From: an uncultured Aliiroseovarius sp. | GTDB taxonomy: Bacteria > Pseudomonadota > Alphaproteobacteria > Rhodobacterales > Rhodobacteraceae | Assembly: GCF_947497285.1 (NCBI RefSeq) | Contig: NZ_CANMFT010000005.1 | Coordinates: 1-64,000, forward strand | Length of the DNA stretch: 64,000 nt | Direction of reading: 5' to 3' | In this document: positions 55,231-62,812 of the stretch, piece by piece | How the letters are laid out: the number at the start of each line of letters is the position of its first letter | Position numbering within the stretch: position 1 is the first letter of the stretch | Translations under genes and position numbers: made by a program | Notes under the pieces: model-generated | What the model saw: the letters and a program-made list of their open reading frames with translations, nothing else | What the model was told of the DNA's origin: nothing | The model's database searches: none

Positions 55231-56619
55231 GTGTTGAACACTCTTTCAGGCCGTTTCCTGATCTTGACGACACTGTTCGTCATGCTGGCCGAAGTGTTGA
55301 TCTTCGTGCCCTCGGTCGCGCGCTTTCGCGAGGATTACCTGAGAACCCGGCTGGAACGCGCGCAAATCGCATCTCTTGTGCTGCTGGCCGACGACATGAT
55401 CGCCCCGGAACTGGAAGCCGAACTGCTGGAAAACGCCGAGGTCTATAACGTGGTGCTGCGCCGCGACGAGGTGCGCGAGTTGATGTTGTCTTCGCCCATG
55501 CCAGCGGCAGTCGATAAAAGCTTTGATTTGCGCTCGGCCACGCCGATCAGCCTAGTGCGTGACGCCATGGCCCGACTGTTCAGCCCCGAACCCGAGGTGA
55601 TCCGCGTGATTGGCGACCCGGTGCGTGCAGGTGGGCTGGTGATCGAGATCACGATGATGACAGGCAAGTTGCGTTCGGCAATGATCGACTATGGCCTGAA
55701 CATTCTGTATTTGTCGGCGGTGATTTCGGTGATCACGGCGGGGCTTTTGTTTCTGGCGGTGCAAAGGCTGATGGTGCGTCCGATCAAGGCGGTTGTCAGC
55801 AACATGAAAGACTATGCCGCCGACCCCGAAGATGCGCGTCGGATCATCCAACCCGAGACCCGCGTGACCGAATTGCGCGAAGCCGAACTTGCGCTACGCA
55901 GCCTGCAAACCGACCTGACCGGCGCTTTGAAACAGAAAGAGCGTCTGGCGCAACTTGGCGGGGCCGTGGCGCGGATCAGTCACGACTTGCGCAATATCCT
56001 GACCACCGCGCAGCTTTTTGCGGATCGGATGGAGACCAGCGAAGATCCGACCGTCAAACGCATTGGCCCAAAGCTGGTGAATTCGATCCACCGCGCCGTC
56101 AGTCTGTGTGAAAACACGCTGGCCTTCGGTAAGGCCGAAGAAGCAGCACCGACGATGAGCAGGGTCGCACTGGCCGAACTGGCTGCCGATATCCTTGACA
56201 GCGAACGCCTTTCGGCAGGGGATCACGACATTTCGTTTGCAGAAGACATTCCCACCGGCCTGACCTTGCGCGCCGACGCCGAACAGCTTTACCGCGTCTT
56301 GTCGAACCTTGTGCGCAACGCTCGTCAAGCCATCGAAACAAGCGGCAAACCAGGCGAGATCGCCGTGCAGGCAGCCGAAACCGCAGACGACTGGTTGATC
56401 CGTGTCGTGGATACCGGGCCGGGCCTGCCAGTCACGACGCAAGAACACCTGTTTCAACCTTTCTCAGGCACCAGCCGCAAGGGTGGGTCAGGCCTTGGGC
56501 TGGCCATTGCGGCCGAGCTCGCGCGCGGCCATGGTGGCACGCTGGTGCTGGAACACACCGGCCCCAAGGGCACCACCTTCCTTCTGACCCTGCCGAAAGA
56601 GGTCGCCCACGCCGAATAA
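55231..56619 (+). CDS. Orphan sensor histidine kinase
   Basis: 462 residues with a GTG start (GGAG upstream). Transmembrane helices near residues 8-28 and 152-175 enclose a 125-residue periplasmic sensor; HAMP-like stretch with VRPIKAVVSNMKDYAADPEDA; H-box VARISHDLRNILTTAQLFADRM (about 250); N-box LVRNARQAIETSG; G1 VVDTGPGLP; G2 GGSGLGLAIAAELARGHGG. Catalytically complete. No response regulator gene is next to it, so the partner is elsewhere. Confidence 0.9.
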   Translation: MLNTLSGRFLILTTLFVMLAEVLIFVPSVARFREDYLRTRLERAQIASLVLLADDMIAPELEAELLENAEVYNVVLRRDEVRELMLSSPMPAAVDKSFDLRSATPISLVRDAMARLFSPEPEVIRVIGDPVRAGGLVIEITMMTGKLRSAMIDYGLNILYLSAVISVITAGLLFLAVQRLMVRPIKAVVSNMKDYAADPEDARRIIQPETRVTELREAELALRSLQTDLTGALKQKERLAQLGGAVARISHDLRNILTTAQLFADRMETSEDPTVKRIGPKLVNSIHRAVSLCENTLAFGKAEEAAPTMSRVALAELAADILDSERLSAGDHDISFAEDIPTGLTLRADAEQLYRVLSNLVRNARQAIETSGKPGEIAVQAAETADDWLIRVVDTGPGLPVTTQEHLFQPFSGTSRKGGSGLGLAIAAELARGHGGTLVLEHTGPKGTTFLLTLPKEVAHAE

Positions 56620-56642
56620 GTAAGGTCTGGGTTAAGGATGCG

Positions 56643-57116
56643 TCAGGCAGTGGGCAATGGCACGTCAAATACCTTGCAGACCGCCCCGTCCGGCGTTCTG
56701 TAAGTTCGAAACCCCATCGCTTCATAATAGGCCAGACCTTCGGCGTTCGTGGCACCGATGGTCGCGTCAATATGCCTGATGCCCGCATCCTGTGCCGCCG
56801 TGGTGCTTGCAGCGAACAGGGCTTTGCCAACGCCCCGCCGGGCAGCACTTGGTTTGACATGGGTTCCGATGATGCCCCAACCGGGTGTGACATCGTAGGA
56901 ATTACCCTCCGCCGCACGTGACAGCGCTTGCAATCCAAGGATCGTGCCATCGTCTTCCACCACCACGCTGCACTGGATGCCATCGGGATTGCTTATGTAA
57001 TGCTCACGAACGAATGCTTCATCCCATGGCCTTTGACGTTTCCCTAGGTCCGCCAGTTCTTTCAAAAACGAACTGATTTCTGCCGCGTCGTCCGTCTTTG
57101 CCCGTCTGGTCTTCAT
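56643..57116 (-). CDS. GNAT-family N-acetyltransferase
   Basis: 157 residues. Acetyl-CoA loop GIIGTHVKPSAARRGVGKALFAASTTAAQDAG (about 83-115) with R-R-G-V-G-K; ATIGATNAEGLAYYEAMGFRTYRTPDGAV near the end. Substrate unknown. Confidence 0.9.
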   Translation of the reverse strand: MKTRRAKTDDAAEISSFLKELADLGKRQRPWDEAFVREHYISNPDGIQCSVVVEDDGTILGLQALSRAAEGNSYDVTPGWGIIGTHVKPSAARRGVGKALFAASTTAAQDAGIRHIDATIGATNAEGLAYYEAMGFRTYRTPDGAVCKVFDVPLPTA

Positions 57117-57162
57117 CTGCCCATTCCCATCTGACTGTTCCCTGGCTTCGCCGTGGTGCTTG

Positions 57163-60100
57163 CTACAGGTCGATTGCGATCTCGCCGTCCGGATCTGCGG
57201 CCCGACTTTGGCACAGGATCATTTCAGTTTTGCGCTGGGCGTTTGACAGAACGAAGTCACGATGTTCGACCGCGCCCGAAAGCACACCGCATTTGCAGAC
57301 TCCACAAATCCCGTCAGAGCATTTCACATCCACATGGATACCGGCCGCGTTCAGCGCATCAGCGGCGCTTTCATCCTCAGAGACCGCCACTCTGCGCCCA
57401 TCTTTCAAGGTCAACGTAAAAGGATGGTTTTCATAGTCAGGTTGCTCGGGTGGGTTGAAATACTCCAGATGCTGCGCGGCTTCAGGAATGCCCTGCCGAG
57501 AGGCTGCGTCCATAGCTGCGGTCATGTAACGGTCTGCCCCGCAGCAATACACATGGGCGCTATCGGGTGCGCCTGACAGGATGGCATCGAAATCCGCCCG
57601 CGTGCCTTCGTCCGAGAAATGAAGATGCACCCGGTCAGCCCATGGCATAGCCGCAAGATCATCCAGAAACCCCGCATCCGCGCGACGGCTGGCCGAGTAA
57701 TGCAGCGTGAAGTCTGCACCGATGGCGTGGAGGCGGTGGGCAAAGGCGATCATGGGTGTGATGCCGATGCCGCCGCCCAACAGAAAGGTTTTGGTGGCGC
57801 TTTCGTCCAGCTCAAAGTGGTTGATCGGCTTGGCGACGAACACCTTGCGCCCTTCGGTGAAAATTCGGTGCAGCAGGGCGGACCCTCCGCGCCCGTCAGC
57901 TTCACGCAGCACACCGATCTGATAGGTCATGCGGTCCGCGGGATTTCCGGACAGGGAATACTGCCTCAGTAGATCAGGGGCGACCAGCACATCCAGATGC
58001 GCCCCGGCGGTCCATTCCGGCAGGGGCGCGCCATCAAGCGCGGTAAGCTCGTATTTGGTGATGCCTTTGACCATCGGCGCGACCCGATTGACGACAAGCT
58101 GCAACACAGGGGCTTCGTCGGCAATTGTGTAGCGGTGAATGATCGACGGATCACCGGCTGCAAGTCGTGCGCGATAGTCGTCGGCGCTGTGCAGTGCCTG
58201 ATACGCCGCAATGCCCGCCTCACGATCCATCGGAAAGGGATATGGATAGGGCGGTGGGGCCAGAGGCGCGGGATAGACCGCCAATGTTTGGTCTGCGTAT
58301 TTCAAATCCAGATCGCGGTCGAGGTCGCGGCGGTTCACCGGGTCGTCCGTTGGATGATACCCGCCGTCCTCACCTAGCTTCAGATCCCACCACCATTTCT
58401 TGGTATCGTTCAGACCACCGTTCCCAACCGCGTCGTCCAGCTTGGCCAACACTGGCGCGGCCCCCGGCAGGTTTGACGCGGCCCACCGGAACGGTGCTTG
58501 GGCAAACAGCCCCTCAAGGTTCCAAGGACATGTTTTCATGCAGCGCCCACACATCGCGCCGCCGGGTTGTGTGACGCGATAAGTGGTGCATTTCTGGCTG
58601 TCCGATTTCCAGATCTCATAGCCGTTGAACATCAGTTTCGGCCCAGCGGTGATCGCACCTGACGGACATTCCCGCGCGCATTTGTTGCAGGCTTCGCAAA
58701 ATCGCTGAAGGCCGAAGTCGATGGGTTTGTCATGCGCCATCGGCATGTCCGTCGTCACCACGCCCGACTTCAGGCGCGGGCCAAGATATGGGTTCAGGAT
58801 CACTTCGCCGATCCGGCTAACCTCGCCCAGCCCGGCCAAAAGCAGCAAGGGAGGTTGCAGAACGGTCCCGTCCATCACGGTATGCGCTTTCGCGGAATAC
58901 CCAAGGTTGCGGATCTGCTGCGCGATCACCCCACCAAGCAGCGAGAACCGCAGATAGGCGCGCATGGATTGGCTGACGGCGATCCAGTCATCGCCCGACG
59001 CGCCCTCCATCGTTTCAAACCCCTGATCGACAATCATCGAGATGGCTTGGTCGTGCAGGGGCACGATTTCGGCACCTGTGGCGTCGTGGCTATACCATGT
59101 CCAGTCCGGGCAGCGGCTGGTTCCGACCGCGTCAATGCCAAGAAAATAGCTGGCCGCTTTCAGTGCGGCGGCGTTTGCGACCGGGTCCGCAGGGCGTGGC
59201 GTGATGTGGTTGATCGGCCCATCCTGCAGGGGTGTCAGCACACCCAAGGTGCGGCGTTGCGCATAGCTGGGCGCCGCTTTTCGCACATAATGACCGCCTG
59301 CCGCGCTTTGCTGGAGCTTCTTGCCCATGTCGCCGAATTGCGCCCGCGCAAACATGTCAGCACGTTTGGGCACGCGGGCGACGTTAGGTTCGTCAATATA
59401 GGTTGTTGGTGTGTCGACGCGCTTTAAGCGTTCGAACGGGTGCGCGCCCATGGCATAGTCGCGCTTTGCAAATGGGTCGCGGTTCAGCGCGGATTTTGCC
59501 GAACCAACCCCCAGCCACCACGCTGGACCGTGGGTTTTGTGCCATGGCTGCTGGTTCATAGGCGCCAGTGGTCGGTCGTTCGCCAGCGCCAGGTCGGTCG
59601 TCACGGCGGCCAGACCAAACCGCGTGCCAAGCCAGGGCGCAATGATGGTATCATCTTCGGGCGTCGCTAGCCCTGCCGCGATGGCCAGCCGGTTCAGGTC
59701 AACATCGCGTGCGGTGCCGGTATGCGCCTTGGCATCAAAGCCAAGAAGTCGAATGTAGTTGGCGATGACTACCGCCGTTTCGGCGCCAAGCAAACAGGCG
59801 CGTTGGTCCTGTGCGTCCTTGATCCAGGTCGCGCCGGGCTCATCGGGCTTCGGGTCGCGGTGGTGCTCATACAGAAAAACGATGGCGTGGCTGTGCGTGG
59901 TGATGGGGCGGGGCGGGGCATTAAGGCTGTCGCTTAGCTCGGCCATCAGGGTGTCGATCCCTGCCGCAAGGGTGCGCACCTCGCGGGTGGCCAGCGATGC
60001 AACCAAATCCGCGATGTCGTCATTTTCAAGTGGAGTCGCAAGCCTGTCTGCGTCGGTCAGGGGTGCGATGGCGACCATAGAGGCGTCCGAGAAATACCCG

Positions 60101-60369
60101 AAAGCCTTTAGATGGCGGCTCCGTTCGCCAAGGTCATCGGGAATGGTGGCGCGGGCCGAATTGACCTCGCCATCGCGGGTGGCGTCCAGTGCGGCCTGAT
60201 AGGGGGCCATCGCATTCACGATGCTTTCGGGGTGTTCCGCACGTTCAAATGAAACGGGGTCTGCGGGTAAAAGGCGCGACATATCGGGCATCTCGGTCTG
60301 CCTGACAAGGCGTTCCAAGGGATAGGGCCCCAAATGAACGGGGCGTTTCCGGGTCGAGAAAAGCCGCAT
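57163..60369 (-). CDS. Reductive-dehalogenase-like protein fused to a flavin/2Fe-2S reductase
   Basis: 1068 residues, no Tat signal, hence cytoplasmic. Residues about 85-330 and 380-560 are two copies of a RdhA/QueG-type corrinoid-binding fold (see GFDAKAHTG vs GYSAKAHTV, and LGTRFGLAAVTTDLALANDRP vs LGPRLKSGVVTTDMPMAHDKP). Only the second copy continues into two 4Fe-4S clusters, FCEACNKCARECPSGAI (about 553-570) and CGRCMKTCPW (about 606-615). The last 330 residues form a phthalate-dioxygenase-reductase-like unit: RQYSLSGNP (flavin), GGGIGITPMIAFAHRL (pyridine nucleotide) and CSDGICGVCKCG...LCQSR (2Fe-2S). This is the layout of aerobic catabolic reductive dehalogenases such as BhbA and the Nitratireductor RdhA. 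Halogenated aromatics are a family-based guess. Confidence 0.88.
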   Translation of the reverse strand: MRLFSTRKRPVHLGPYPLERLVRQTEMPDMSRLLPADPVSFERAEHPESIVNAMAPYQAALDATRDGEVNSARATIPDDLGERSRHLKAFGYFSDASMVAIAPLTDADRLATPLENDDIADLVASLATREVRTLAAGIDTLMAELSDSLNAPPRPITTHSHAIVFLYEHHRDPKPDEPGATWIKDAQDQRACLLGAETAVVIANYIRLLGFDAKAHTGTARDVDLNRLAIAAGLATPEDDTIIAPWLGTRFGLAAVTTDLALANDRPLAPMNQQPWHKTHGPAWWLGVGSAKSALNRDPFAKRDYAMGAHPFERLKRVDTPTTYIDEPNVARVPKRADMFARAQFGDMGKKLQQSAAGGHYVRKAAPSYAQRRTLGVLTPLQDGPINHITPRPADPVANAAALKAASYFLGIDAVGTSRCPDWTWYSHDATGAEIVPLHDQAISMIVDQGFETMEGASGDDWIAVSQSMRAYLRFSLLGGVIAQQIRNLGYSAKAHTVMDGTVLQPPLLLLAGLGEVSRIGEVILNPYLGPRLKSGVVTTDMPMAHDKPIDFGLQRFCEACNKCARECPSGAITAGPKLMFNGYEIWKSDSQKCTTYRVTQPGGAMCGRCMKTCPWNLEGLFAQAPFRWAASNLPGAAPVLAKLDDAVGNGGLNDTKKWWWDLKLGEDGGYHPTDDPVNRRDLDRDLDLKYADQTLAVYPAPLAPPPYPYPFPMDREAGIAAYQALHSADDYRARLAAGDPSIIHRYTIADEAPVLQLVVNRVAPMVKGITKYELTALDGAPLPEWTAGAHLDVLVAPDLLRQYSLSGNPADRMTYQIGVLREADGRGGSALLHRIFTEGRKVFVAKPINHFELDESATKTFLLGGGIGITPMIAFAHRLHAIGADFTLHYSASRRADAGFLDDLAAMPWADRVHLHFSDEGTRADFDAILSGAPDSAHVYCCGADRYMTAAMDAASRQGIPEAAQHLEYFNPPEQPDYENHPFTLTLKDGRRVAVSEDESAADALNAAGIHVDVKCSDGICGVCKCGVLSGAVEHRDFVLSNAQRKTEMILCQSRAADPDGEIAIDL

Positions 60370-60370
60370 C

Positions 60371-60451
60371 TCAGGCCGGGTCCAAAGCCGGGATTTGCTG
60401 CGGCAACAACAAAGAGGACGCCGACCAAAAGGATGTTTGGTGAGGGATCAT
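60371..60451 (-). other. 26-codon ORF abutting the Rdh-like gene
   Basis: ATG at 60451 reads MIPHQTSFWSASSLLLPQQ and ends TGA one base before the large gene. No good ribosome binding site. Possibly chance, or a short upstream peptide coupled to the big gene. Confidence 0.15.
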
Positions 60452-60532
60452 TATGGTTTGCTCCGCATCTGGTCTAATCACGACCTGATCAGTTGAGCAT
60501 GGACTGCAGGATGGCGCCAGCCCAGATTGGAT

Positions 60533-61159
60533 TCAGTAACCGTATCTGGCGCGAAAGCGGTCTGCCTCGTTCTTGGTTGGCGCTTGCCCGGTGAACAGCT
60601 CGACATAGGCGGGGATACGACCGATCCGGCTGGCGGGATCCTCCTCGATCTCCATCGCGATGTATCCGGCCTGAGTATACAGGATCGCCATGGTGCGTAT
60701 GTCGGCGTCATCCTTGGTATATCCGAACCGCTGGAACATCGCGGCGATCGCGGATTTTCGGCGATGATCTGCATGATCCAGCCGCTGTTTTAGATCGGGA
60801 TCCGTTCGGGCCCAGTTGCGGATTGCGTTGTCCAAAGGCGCATCAAAAAGGCTGCGGTCCACCCAGCAATCTTGCAAGTTGAACATCGCCTCGCAAATCG
60901 TCTCAGCATACGCCTCGCACCGGGCGATCAAGTTTCCGGTATTCTTATCTTCCCACCGCGCGATCATTGCGTCCAGCAAGGCCTCTCGATCGCGAAAATG
61001 GTGATAGAATCCGGTGCGGGTCAGGCCCAGCTTTTTCGCCAACGGCATGACTTTTACGGCGTCCACACCGGCTTCGACCAATAGGTCCAATGCTGCATCC
61101 AGCCACATCTGGTCCGAGGCGCGCGGGCGGGTGGGGGCCATCTTGTTCATGCTGGCCAT
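60533..61159 (-). CDS. TetR-family transcriptional regulator
   Basis: 208 residues. HTH: MWLDAALDLLVEAGVDAVKVMPLAKKLGLTRTGFYHHFRDREALLDAMI (about 18-66) is typical TetR. Ligand-binding C-terminal domain with DQ-less aromatic residues. Start at 61159 or 61150 (MNKM). It lies upstream of the Rdh-like gene on the same strand and divergent from mttB; two operator-like palindromes are in the gap, so it probably represses both arms and itself. A much longer minus-strand ORF continuing past the start to 62026 is a shadow of mttB. Confidence 0.9.
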   Translation of the reverse strand: MASMNKMAPTRPRASDQMWLDAALDLLVEAGVDAVKVMPLAKKLGLTRTGFYHHFRDREALLDAMIARWEDKNTGNLIARCEAYAETICEAMFNLQDCWVDRSLFDAPLDNAIRNWARTDPDLKQRLDHADHRRKSAIAAMFQRFGYTKDDADIRTMAILYTQAGYIAMEIEEDPASRIGRIPAYVELFTGQAPTKNEADRFRARYGY

Positions 61160-61170
61160 ATTAGAAAACT

Positions 61171-61205
61171 TGACACAAGTGTCAAACGTGATGACAGATA
61201 TGTCA
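61171..61205. promoter_or_regulatory. Two TetR-type operators TGACA-N4-TGTCA
   Basis: TGACACAAGTGTCA (61171-61184) and TGACAGATATGTCA (61192-61205): identical 5-bp half-sites, 4-bp spacers, repeat distance 21 bp, i.e. two helical turns. Located between the TetR start (61159) and mttB start (61235). Confidence 0.75.
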
Positions 61206-61234
61206 GAAGAGTGACTCGCAAATGGGAGATTGCG

Positions 61235-62788
61235 ATGAACCAAACGATACAGCGACGGCGTCGCAGCCCCCGTGAACCGCGTGATGGTCAGCCGGGCCAA
61301 AACCCGCATCTGGAACGCCCGTTCATTAAGCGGGGCATCCCCACCTACGACATTCTGGGCGATGATGCGCTTGCGCAGATCGAGGCAACCGCCGACCGGA
61401 TCCTGGCCGAGATCGGAATCGAGTTTCGCGACGACCCGGAAACGGTCGAGATGTTTCGCAAAGCAGGCGGGCAGGTCACCGAATTGGACCCGACACGGTG
61501 GAACATCAAATTCGCCCCCGGCATGATCCGCGAGATATTGAAAACAGCGCCGGCCGAATTCACCCAGCACGCGCGCAACCCAGCCAACAATGTGCAAATC
61601 GGCGGTGACAACGTGGTGTTCGCCCCGTCCTATGGCAGCCCCTTCGTGATGGATCTGGACCGGGGGCGGCGATACGGCACGCTTGAGGACTTCCAGAACT
61701 TCGTGAAGTTGGGCCAAATGAGCCCTTGGCTGCACCATTCTGGCGGCACAGTGTGCGAGCCGACCGACATCCCGGTGAACAAGCGCCATCTGGATATGGT
61801 CTATTCCCACATGCGGTATTCCGACCGGCCCTTCCTTGGGTCGATCACCGCGTCTGAACGTGCCGCTGATAGCGTCGAGATGTGCCGCATCCTGTTTGGG
61901 GCAGATTTCGTGGACCAGAACTGCGTGATCATGGGCAATTTCAACACGACCAGCCCTCTGGTGATCGACGGTGTGACCTCGCAAGGTATTCGCGAATATG
62001 CGAAGGCGGGGCAGGGGTCGATTCACTTGCCTTTCCTGCTTGGTGGCGCGGTGTCACCCCTAACCATGGCGGGATCGGCGGCGCAGTGTTTGGCCGAAAG
62101 CATGGTGTCTTGCGCAATCGCCCAGCTTGAACGCCCCGGCGCGCCAGTGGTCTTGGCAAGTTTCCTAAGCTCCATGTCATTGCGATCCGGCTCGCCCACA
62201 TTTGGCACGTCCGAGGCAGCGGTGGGCAGTCTGGTCTTTGGCCAACTTGCGCGCCGTCTGAACCTGCCCCTACGCTGTGCAGGCAACTTCTCGACCTCGA
62301 AACTGCCGGATGCGCAGGCGATGCAGCAAGCCATGATGTCGATGATGTCGGCCATCCATTGCGGCGCGAATTACCTGCTGCATTCAGCAGGGTTCCTCGA
62401 TGGGCTTCTGTCGATGTCTTACGAGAAATTCATGCTCGACCTCGATCTGTGCGGCGCGCTTCATTCCTATCTGGACGGGGTGGCGGTGAACGAGGATACT
62501 TTGGGCTTCGACGCGCTGGCCGAAAAGGGGCCGGGCGAGCATCTGTTCTCAACCGCCCACACGATGCGCCACTACAAAACCGCCTATTACGACAGTGCCT
62601 TGGACGACCATCAACCATGGGAAACGTGGGATGAGCAGGGCGAGGTTGATATGGCCGCTCGTGCCAATTTGCGCTGGAAGGCCCAACTGGCGGCCTATGA
62701 GGCGCCGCCCATCGACGCCGCCGTTGACGATGCCCTGAAAGAATTCATAGCCCGCAAAAAAGCGTCCATGGACGATGCTTGGTATTGA
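61235..62788 (+). CDS. MttB-superfamily (trimethylamine methyltransferase-like) protein
   Basis: 517 residues. Start MNQTIQRRRRSPREP at 61235 with GGGAG upstream; the 8-residue extension from 61211 is unlikely. TIM-barrel methyltransferase of the MttB family: PFIKRGIPTYDILGDDALAQIEATADRILAEIGIEF and the central PFLLGGAVSPLTMAGSAAQCLAESMV block. There is no internal amber codon, so it is a non-pyrrolysine member, a group that includes MtgB (glycine betaine) and related quaternary-amine enzymes that methylate a corrinoid protein. No MttC-like corrinoid protein is in the window. A quaternary amine or betaine substrate is inferred. Confidence 0.9.
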   Translation: MNQTIQRRRRSPREPRDGQPGQNPHLERPFIKRGIPTYDILGDDALAQIEATADRILAEIGIEFRDDPETVEMFRKAGGQVTELDPTRWNIKFAPGMIREILKTAPAEFTQHARNPANNVQIGGDNVVFAPSYGSPFVMDLDRGRRYGTLEDFQNFVKLGQMSPWLHHSGGTVCEPTDIPVNKRHLDMVYSHMRYSDRPFLGSITASERAADSVEMCRILFGADFVDQNCVIMGNFNTTSPLVIDGVTSQGIREYAKAGQGSIHLPFLLGGAVSPLTMAGSAAQCLAESMVSCAIAQLERPGAPVVLASFLSSMSLRSGSPTFGTSEAAVGSLVFGQLARRLNLPLRCAGNFSTSKLPDAQAMQQAMMSMMSAIHCGANYLLHSAGFLDGLLSMSYEKFMLDLDLCGALHSYLDGVAVNEDTLGFDALAEKGPGEHLFSTAHTMRHYKTAYYDSALDDHQPWETWDEQGEVDMAARANLRWKAQLAAYEAPPIDAAVDDALKEFIARKKASMDDAWY

Positions 62789-62812
62789 TGCTTGGTTTTA
62801 AGGAAGACGACC

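Noticed and set aside
61160-62026. Minus-strand extension of the TetR frame to 497 codons
   Set aside because: The TetR homology begins at 61159. The extension crosses the operators and is antisense to mttB, which has family motifs throughout.
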